In this document: positions 5,347 to 9,700 of the stretch, in pieces
Layout of the letters: every line of letters starts with the position of its first letter
Position numbering within the stretch: the first letter of the stretch is position 1
From: Luminiphilus sp.
GTDB lineage: Bacteria > Pseudomonadota > Gammaproteobacteria > Pseudomonadales > Halieaceae
Assembly (NCBI GenBank): GCA_029251065.1
Contig: JAQXEB010000024.1
Location: 1 to 9,700, forward strand
Direction of reading: 5' to 3'
DNA length: 9,700 nucleotides
The notes under the pieces: generated by a model
Told to the model about the DNA's origin: nothing
The model's database searches: none
What the model saw: the letters and a program-made list of their open reading frames with translations, nothing else
Made by a program: the position numbers and the translations under genes

Positions 5347-6834
5347 TCATTGCCTGTAGGTACTGCGTCGATATGCGAGTGCCTCACATAATTCTGCGCT
5401 GGTCACCGACTCGGTGTTGGCGAGATCGGCAATGGTTCGGGCCACCCTAAGACATCGATGAAGGCCTCTCCCTGAGAGCCTAAGACGCTCTCCCGTCGTT
5501 TCTAGCCAAGACTTTGTAGTCGGCGACAGCGCACACAGGTCCAGAACTTGGGCGCTCGGTATCCGCGCGTTCTCGACGCCTTGGCGTGCAATTTGTCGCT
5601 CACGAGCGCTGTCGACTCTCGTTTTTGCCTGCGCACGTAGCCTGGACTGCTGCGTCGTTGGGGCCATGATCTCAGCGACTCTCGAACGCTTGACCTGAAC
5701 ATAGAGGTCAATTCGGTCCAGCAAAGGTTCAGACAGCTTCGTGTCATAGCGGTTCAGTGCGGCTGTGGAACAGCGGCAGTGGTTGTCGGTCGAGTCTTTA
5801 AATCCACAGGGGCAGGGGTTCATGGCAGCCACCAGTTGAAATTTTGCGGGATAAACGTGCGACTGCTCTGCTCGTGTCACCTGTATTTCGCCGGTCTCAA
5901 GGGGCTGTCGGAGCGCCTCAATGGTCGCCAGTGAAAATTCTGGGAGTTCATCGAGAAATAAAATGCCATTGTGTGCAAGGCTTATTTCACCCGGGTTGGC
6001 ATGACGTGTTCCTCCAATCAGACCGGCTGTGCTGACGCTATGATGTGGTGCACGAAAGGGGCGCTCCAGCGAATAAGGCTGATGACTGATATCCAATAAG
6101 ATTTGGCTCTCGAGTATCTCTTTTGTTGACGGTTTGGGAAGCAGTTGCCTAATGAGTTCTGCTGCCATGGTCTTTCCTGCCCCCGGTTCTCCCGACATTA
6201 AGAGGTGGTGACAACCGGCCGCCGCAATTTCCGATACCCGCCAGAGTTCCGGTTGTCCGGCGGGCAGGTTCATGGTGGTAGGGGAGCAGTGACGGTCCTG
6301 AGGGGCGTTCGTGTTAGGGCGAGTTTTTGTAATCTGATCAGGATGCTTTAGGTCTTTTAGCGAGGTGAGCCCGACAAGGTTAGGGCACACGGCAAACAGG
6401 GCGTTGGCGTTCGCCTCTGAGGTATAAACCACCGTATTTGCATCTCGCTTACTCGCGATTGCGGCGAGAAGGCCTTTGGTCTCCAGTACCCGCCCGTCGA
6501 GACTCAGTTCACCGAAGAACTCTGTACTGTCTGAAAGTGATGAGGGGAGTTGTTTTGACGCAATCAAAATCGCCACTGCGATTGGAAGGTCAAAGCCTGC
6601 ACCGGTTTTTTGGAGTGCAGCAGGCGAGATGCTGATGGTGAGCCGGGAATCAGGCCAGCGAAATCCGGTTGACAGTATGGCGCTACGAACCCTTTCCTTT
6701 GCGTCGCGGACCGTGGCCTCTGAAAACCCGACAAGTGCAATGGTTGGCAAGCCTGCACTCAAGTGAATTTCGACCGAAACCAAGGGTGCACTGAGGCCTT
6801 GTCTGCAGCGCGTTTTGACTCTGGCAAGCGACAT
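5347..6834 (-). CDS. comM: YifB/ComM family Mg-chelatase-like AAA+ ATPase
   Basis: ComM is a hexameric helicase that promotes branch migration during integration of transformed DNA; homologues occur well beyond competent species. The protein has 495 residues, close to the usual 500. The N-terminal ChlI-type domain (1-165) contains LVGFSEATVRDAKERVRSA and TGAGFDLPIA. The AAA+ core has Walker A GEPGAGKT (215-222), Walker B GILFLDELPE (290-299) and LLDRIDL (371-377). A four-Cys zinc-type motif is seen at Cys341, Cys343, Cys353 and Cys355. The C-terminal domain ends with LSGRGLHRCLRVARTIADLA. The linker before Walker A (about 165-195) is unusually poor in conservation, keeping only GQ of the DVKGQ motif. 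A strong AAGGAA lies 6 bases before the ATG. It follows ubiK by 50 bp and is probably co-transcribed with it. Confidence 0.92.
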   Translation of the reverse strand: MSLARVKTRCRQGLSAPLVSVEIHLSAGLPTIALVGFSEATVRDAKERVRSAILSTGFRWPDSRLTISISPAALQKTGAGFDLPIAVAILIASKQLPSSLSDSTEFFGELSLDGRVLETKGLLAAIASKRDANTVVYTSEANANALFAVCPNLVGLTSLKDLKHPDQITKTRPNTNAPQDRHCSPTTMNLPAGQPELWRVSEIAAAGCHHLLMSGEPGAGKTMAAELIRQLLPKPSTKEILESQILLDISHQPYSLERPFRAPHHSVSTAGLIGGTRHANPGEISLAHNGILFLDELPEFSLATIEALRQPLETGEIQVTRAEQSHVYPAKFQLVAAMNPCPCGFKDSTDNHCRCSTAALNRYDTKLSEPLLDRIDLYVQVKRSRVAEIMAPTTQQSRLRAQAKTRVDSARERQIARQGVENARIPSAQVLDLCALSPTTKSWLETTGERLRLSGRGLHRCLRVARTIADLANTESVTSAELCEALAYRRSTYRQ

Positions 6835-6884
6835 CTAACTTCCTTGTTTTCCTCAAGACGTCCTGTCCTGAGCGTATTGGCTGA

Positions 6885-7157
6885 CTACCGATTTTTTTCT
6901 AAGGCTTCAATCTTTGTTAGCAGTACATCTATCTCTGACTCCAGCTGCTCAACACGCAGCCGTGTGCGCTGCAGCACTGTGGCTTGGGCATCAAATTCAT
7001 CGCGACTGACGACGTCGAGATTTCCCAGTGCCGAACGAGCGACGGCTTTGGCGTTACCTGAGACCTCGTCGGCGAGTGATTTTCCTTCTTTCACAATGCT
7101 CCCAAACAGTCGGGAAAGCGCCTCTGACGAGTTGGGCTTTTGTGGGTCTTCAGTCAT
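6885..7157 (-). CDS. ubiK: UbiK accessory factor for ubiquinone biosynthesis
   Basis: UbiK is a small coiled-coil protein that binds UbiJ and supports the soluble Ubi complex in aerobic ubiquinone synthesis. The older family names are YqiC and membrane fusogenic protein. At 90 residues the length is normal. The N-terminal amphipathic part (about 10-50) ends in NLDVVSRDEFDAQ, the family signature, followed by a C-terminal coiled coil (about 60-88) rich in Leu and Glu. The ATG is preceded by a modest GTGAGA. It is the first gene of the leftward ubiK-comM unit and is divergent from the porin-glnK-amtB unit, a neighbourhood I know from other gammaproteobacteria. Confidence 0.88.
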   Translation of the reverse strand: MTEDPQKPNSSEALSRLFGSIVKEGKSLADEVSGNAKAVARSALGNLDVVSRDEFDAQATVLQRTRLRVEQLESEIDVLLTKIEALEKNR

Positions 7158-7244
7158 GAAATTAGTCTCACGTTTATGTGGGTTTAGGTTATCCGAATTT
7201 CATGGCTAGGTGCCGCATCAATTTTGGGCATCGTCCATCTTTTT

Positions 7245-7263
7245 TCGCACCAAAGTAGTGCGA
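7245..7263. promoter_or_regulatory. NtrC-type enhancer site 1
   Basis: TCGCAC and GTGCGA form a perfect dyad with a 7-base spacer CAAAGTA. The core GCAC-N7-GTGC has the same geometry as NtrC boxes such as those upstream of E. coli glnA. Its centre lies about 110 bp before the transcription start expected from the sigma-54 element, a typical enhancer distance. Confidence 0.7.
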
Positions 7264-7276
7264 TCTGATTTTCACT

Positions 7277-7291
7277 CCGCGTCCTGAGTGC
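7277..7291. promoter_or_regulatory. Weaker NtrC-like site 2
   Basis: CCGC-N7-GTGC has one perfect half (GTGC, 7288-7291) and one degenerate half. Its centre is 30 bp from site 1, close to three helical turns, so both would face the same side of the DNA, as in paired NtrC enhancers. On its own it would not be called. Confidence 0.35.
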
Positions 7292-7304
7292 GCTTATTTT
7301 TTTC

Positions 7305-7317
7305 TAAATTATTGATT
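7305..7317 (-). promoter_or_regulatory. IHF binding site candidate
   Basis: Read on the minus strand, AATCAATAATTTA matches all defined positions of the IHF consensus WATCAANNNNTTR. It lies in an AT-rich tract between the NtrC-type sites and the sigma-54 element, where IHF bending would bring the activator to the polymerase. AT-rich DNA makes chance matches likelier, but the position supports the call. Confidence 0.55.
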
Positions 7318-7337
7318 TTAATAATTTTTATTGAGTT

Positions 7338-7353
7338 TGGCTCGACCCTCGCT
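7338..7353 (+). promoter_or_regulatory. Sigma-54 (RpoN) -24/-12 promoter
   Basis: TGGCTCG-N4-TCGCT fits the RpoN consensus TGGCACG-N4-TTGCW, with the invariant GG (7339-7340) and GC (7351-7352) exactly ten bases apart. Transcription should start near 7364, giving a leader of about 60 bases before the porin ATG. With NtrC-like sites and an IHF site upstream, it predicts induction of the porin-glnK-amtB unit under nitrogen limitation. Confidence 0.68.
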
Positions 7354-7423
7354 GTAAACCGAGCATCCCAAGATTCAGCACCTGAAGTTGTATCGCGGAT
7401 CTTTAACTCAAAAGGAGATGACA

Positions 7424-8143
7424 ATGTTCAAGAAAGCGGCTCTCGCAGTCCTCGTAACTATCCCAGCAACACAAGCTTTCGCAGCTGAAGTGAGTGGTAA
7501 TGTTGCCCTGACGTCTGATTACAAATTTCGCGGAATATCGCAGTCAGACAGTGCGCCATCAATTCAAGGCGGGTTTGACGTCGCCTTTGACAACGGCGCT
7601 TACATTGGAACCTGGGGCGCGGCGGTCGATTTTGATTGTTCCGCCGACGAAGTGAACTCCTGTGGCGGTTTGAACGGCGGCATCGAGCTCGACTACTACG
7701 TCGGATACGCCGCTGACATCAGCGATAGCGTGTCGTACGACATTGGTTACATCTACTACGACTACCCACAAGACGAAGGCCTTCTCGGCGATTACGGCGA
7801 GGTCTACGGATCGCTCAGCTTTGGTGATTTCGGCATTGGTATGAATTACTCGGATGAGTACTGGGGTGAGACCGGTAAGTTCACCTACACCTATGCAACG
7901 TACAGTGTGGCACTCTCCGATGCGTACGCGCTCGACTTTTTAGTGGGTTCGGGTGACTACGACGAGGCCGGCTACTTGGACGGCGCGACGAGCCACATGA
8001 ACTGGTCGATCGCCTTGTCGACTTCAGCGGCGGGGCTTGACCTTGCACTGACTTACGAAGACACCAACCTTGATGAAGCAGACGCCTACGGCTACGACTG
8101 GGCAGACGCCGCTCTAATCCTGACCATTGGTAAAAGTCTTTAA
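7424..8143 (+). CDS. TorF family putative outer-membrane porin
   Basis: The product is a predicted small beta-barrel channel of 239 residues with a Sec signal peptide (MFKKAALAVLVTIPATQAFA, cleavage near residue 20). The mature start EVSGNVALTSDYKFRGISQSD is the signature of the TorF/Gcw_chp family. Alternating strands rich in Tyr, Asp and Gly follow to the end. The start is fixed by AAAGGAG (7411-7417) six bases before this ATG. An in-frame ATG two codons upstream abuts the Shine-Dalgarno, and one at 7388 lacks a signal peptide. The chain ends in IGKSL rather than the C-terminal Phe usual for barrels. The gap to glnK is 43 bp with no terminator seen, and the sigma-54/NtrC region precedes it. 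It is probably the first gene of a nitrogen-regulated operon; the solute is not known. Confidence 0.82.
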   Translation: MFKKAALAVLVTIPATQAFAAEVSGNVALTSDYKFRGISQSDSAPSIQGGFDVAFDNGAYIGTWGAAVDFDCSADEVNSCGGLNGGIELDYYVGYAADISDSVSYDIGYIYYDYPQDEGLLGDYGEVYGSLSFGDFGIGMNYSDEYWGETGKFTYTYATYSVALSDAYALDFLVGSGDYDEAGYLDGATSHMNWSIALSTSAAGLDLALTYEDTNLDEADAYGYDWADAALILTIGKSL

Positions 8144-8186
8144 TTCATCCGTTGTTTGATTTCAGCCATTGCGAGGGAGAAAACTC

Positions 8187-8525
8187 ATGAAAATGGTCAC
8201 TGCAGTCATTAAGCCCTTTAAGTTGGATGACGTGCGAGAAGCACTGTCCACCATCGGGGTACAAGGCATCACGGTAAGTGAGGTCAAAGGTTTTGGGCGA
8301 CAGAAAGGGCACACCGAGCTCTATCGGGGTGCGGAATATGTCGTCGACTTTTTGCCAAAAACTAAGGTGGAAGTCGCTGTCTCAGACGAGATGCTCGATC
8401 AGACGATCGAGGCTATCTCAAGCGCAGCCCAGACGGGAAATATTGGGGACGGCAAAATTTTTGTTACGTCACTTGAACAATCCATTCGTATCCGCACCGG
8501 TGAAACCGGTGTTGATGCGCTCTAA
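8187..8525 (+). CDS. glnK: PII nitrogen regulatory protein GlnK
   Basis: PII proteins sense 2-oxoglutarate and ATP/ADP, are uridylylated under nitrogen limitation and, in the GlnK form, dock on AmtB to block ammonium uptake. The length is exactly 112 residues, the family norm. The opening MKMVTAVIKPFKLDDVREAL and the T-loop GFGRQKGHTELYRGAEYVVDF with Tyr51, the uridylylation site, are intact. TGNIGDGKIFV (83-93) is the nucleotide-binding loop, and the end TGETGVDAL is typical. The ATG at 8187 is chosen over an in-frame one at 8169 because GAGGGAG lies 7 bases before it and it gives the canonical N-terminus. The amtB start follows the stop by 18 bp, which identifies it as GlnK rather than GlnB. 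Confidence 0.95.
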   Translation: MKMVTAVIKPFKLDDVREALSTIGVQGITVSEVKGFGRQKGHTELYRGAEYVVDFLPKTKVEVAVSDEMLDQTIEAISSAAQTGNIGDGKIFVTSLEQSIRIRTGETGVDAL

Positions 8526-8543
8526 GCGTAGAGGAGAGGCATC

Positions 8544-9700
8544 ATGGAAGCTACAGCTGAACTGAGTTACGCGTTAAACACCTTCTATTTTTTGGTGTGC
8601 GGCGCGTTAGTAATGTGGATGGCGGCCGGTTTCGCCATGCTTGAAGCGGGTCTGGTTCGAAGTAAGAACACGACTGAAATTTTGACAAAAAACATCGTTT
8701 TGTTTGCGGTTGCCTGCACGATGTTCATGTTGGTCGGCTACGAGATTATGTACCCCGACCTTTCGAACTACGCCCTCACGGGAATTACTGAAGAAAACCT
8801 CGAAAACGGTTATGCACCGTCGGCTGACTTTTTCTTCCAGGTCGTGTTCGTGGCAACAGCCATGTCCATCGTCTCCGGTGCCGTCGCAGAGCGAATGAAA
8901 CTTTTGGCCTTCCTGATTTTTGCTGTCGTCATGACTGGGTTTATTTACCCCATGGAAGGCAACTGGACTTGGGGTGGTGAGAAGGTATTTAACCTCTACA
9001 GCCTAGGTGACAACGGGTTCTCTGACTTTGCCGGTTCTGGCATCGTTCACATGGCCGGTGCCGCTGCAGGCGTCGCAGGTGTACTGGTGATCGGCGCGCG
9101 AAAAGGCAAGTACTCGGCGGATGGGAAGGTTAATGCAATTCCAGGCGCCAACATGCCGCTGGCGACGCTCGGAACATTCATTTTATGGATGGGATGGTTT
9201 GGTTTCAACGGGGGTTCAGTACTCGCAACCGCTACGGTGGCTGACGCGACTGCGGTTGCCAACGTCTTCATGAACACCAACGCTGCTGCTGCCGGCGGGT
9301 GTATTGCGGCCTTGACGGTTGCAAAAGTCATGTTCGGCAAGTTTGATCTCACCATGGCATTGAACGGCTGTCTTGCGGGCCTTGTTGCAATTACCGCTGA
9401 GCCTTCAACACCAACAGCGTTGCAGGCCACTGTATTTGGTGCTGCGGGCGGTGTCCTCGTTGTGCTCTCAATTGTGGGACTGGACAAGCTCAAGTTTGAC
9501 GACCCTGTCGGTGCGGTATCGGTCCACGGTGTTGTTGGGTTGCTTGGGTTGTTACTTGTGCCCCTGACTAACGATGCATCATCGTTCTCCGGCCAGCTGC
9601 TTGGCGCATTCACAATCTTCACGTGGGTATTTGTCACCTCGTTTGTTGTCTTCAAAGTTATTGGGTTGATTACGCCCGTTAGAGTCAGCGAGGAAGAGGA
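8544..9700 (+). CDS. amtB: Ammonium transporter AmtB (3' end cut by window)
   Basis: This is an inner-membrane trimeric channel that moves ammonium inward. The frame is open from ATG 8544 to the window end, giving 385 residues; the last ones (VRVSEEE) are close to the usual C-terminal tail, so only a short part is missing. Conserved elements include GFAMLEAGLVRSKN (29-42), the pore region with Asp161 and His169 (SDFAGSGIVHMAG), WMGWFGFNGGS (215-225) and the second pore histidine His328 in DDPVGAVSVHGVVG. The protein starts almost at the first membrane helix and, unlike E. coli AmtB, shows no cleavable signal peptide. A strong GAGGAGAGG precedes the ATG, 18 bp after glnK, so the genes are co-expressed and GlnK should gate this transporter. 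Confidence 0.95.
   Translation, partial: MEATAELSYALNTFYFLVCGALVMWMAAGFAMLEAGLVRSKNTTEILTKNIVLFAVACTMFMLVGYEIMYPDLSNYALTGITEENLENGYAPSADFFFQVVFVATAMSIVSGAVAERMKLLAFLIFAVVMTGFIYPMEGNWTWGGEKVFNLYSLGDNGFSDFAGSGIVHMAGAAAGVAGVLVIGARKGKYSADGKVNAIPGANMPLATLGTFILWMGWFGFNGGSVLATATVADATAVANVFMNTNAAAAGGCIAALTVAKVMFGKFDLTMALNGCLAGLVAITAEPSTPTALQATVFGAAGGVLVVLSIVGLDKLKFDDPVGAVSVHGVVGLLGLLLVPLTNDASSFSGQLLGAFTIFTWVFVTSFVVFKVIGLITPVRVSEEE

Noticed and set aside
4920..5387. 155-codon minus-strand frame over the cytochrome gene
   Set aside because: The plus-strand frame has a signal peptide, CxxCH and Met ligand; the antisense frame has no recognisable feature and runs into the comM end.
7203..7219. Second sigma-54-like element in the ubiK/porin gap
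   Set aside because: On the plus strand the GG and GC are nine rather than ten bases apart; on the minus strand GGCAC is good but the -12 GC is missing.
9047..9655. 202-codon open frame on the minus strand inside amtB
   Set aside because: It is antisense to a strongly conserved transporter, has low-complexity Ala/Pro/Thr composition and no promoter or ribosome binding site; a shadow of amtB codon use.

Overview
The window looks like a chromosomal segment of a free-living, aerobic, probably marine gammaproteobacterium. This rests on gene content: the DUF3080 lipoprotein family, UbiK, ComM and a TorF-type porin beside glnK-amtB. The order comM-ubiK divergent from glnK-amtB is familiar in gammaproteobacteria. 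An OM60/NOR5 (Halieaceae)-like source is a plausible guess that I cannot prove here. No mobile elements, CRISPR arrays, tRNA or rRNA genes were seen. Base composition is moderate (GC a little above half by eye) and even, apart from AT-rich promoter regions.

Layout. (1) 1-117: possible 3' end of a rightward gene. (2) 110-2979, leftward: aguB - aguA - ribA-like, encoding a nitrilase-superfamily amidase, an agmatine-deiminase-family enzyme and a GTP cyclohydrolase II with a long N-terminal extension. AguA and AguB together would turn agmatine into putrescine. The GTP cyclohydrolase II gene lies 43 bp downstream, so it may share the transcript. (3) 3064-4735, leftward: a glutathione S-transferase-family gene coupled to a DUF3080 lipoprotein gene. 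(4) 4896-5294, rightward: a small periplasmic class I c-type cytochrome, divergent from the GST gene. (5) 5347-7157, leftward: ubiK then comM. (6) 7424-9700, rightward: a TorF-type outer-membrane porin, the PII signalling protein GlnK and the ammonium transporter AmtB. AmtB is cut by the window end after 385 residues.

The clearest regulatory signal is in the 266-bp gap between ubiK and the porin. In order it holds a near-ideal NtrC-type dyad, a weaker second NtrC-like site 30 bp further on, a full match to the IHF consensus in an AT-rich stretch, and a sigma-54 type -24/-12 element (GG-N10-GC). The first good Shine-Dalgarno then precedes the porin. This is the layout of a nitrogen-starvation (NtrBC/RpoN) promoter. 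Because it lies upstream of the porin rather than glnK, the porin appears to be the first gene of a nitrogen-controlled porin-glnK-amtB operon. That suggests an outer-membrane channel paired with the inner-membrane ammonium transporter.

The most open question is the aguB-aguA-ribA-like cluster. Each protein is recognisable and keeps its catalytic residues, but the pairing with an extended GTP cyclohydrolase II is not explained by polyamine synthesis or riboflavin synthesis alone.
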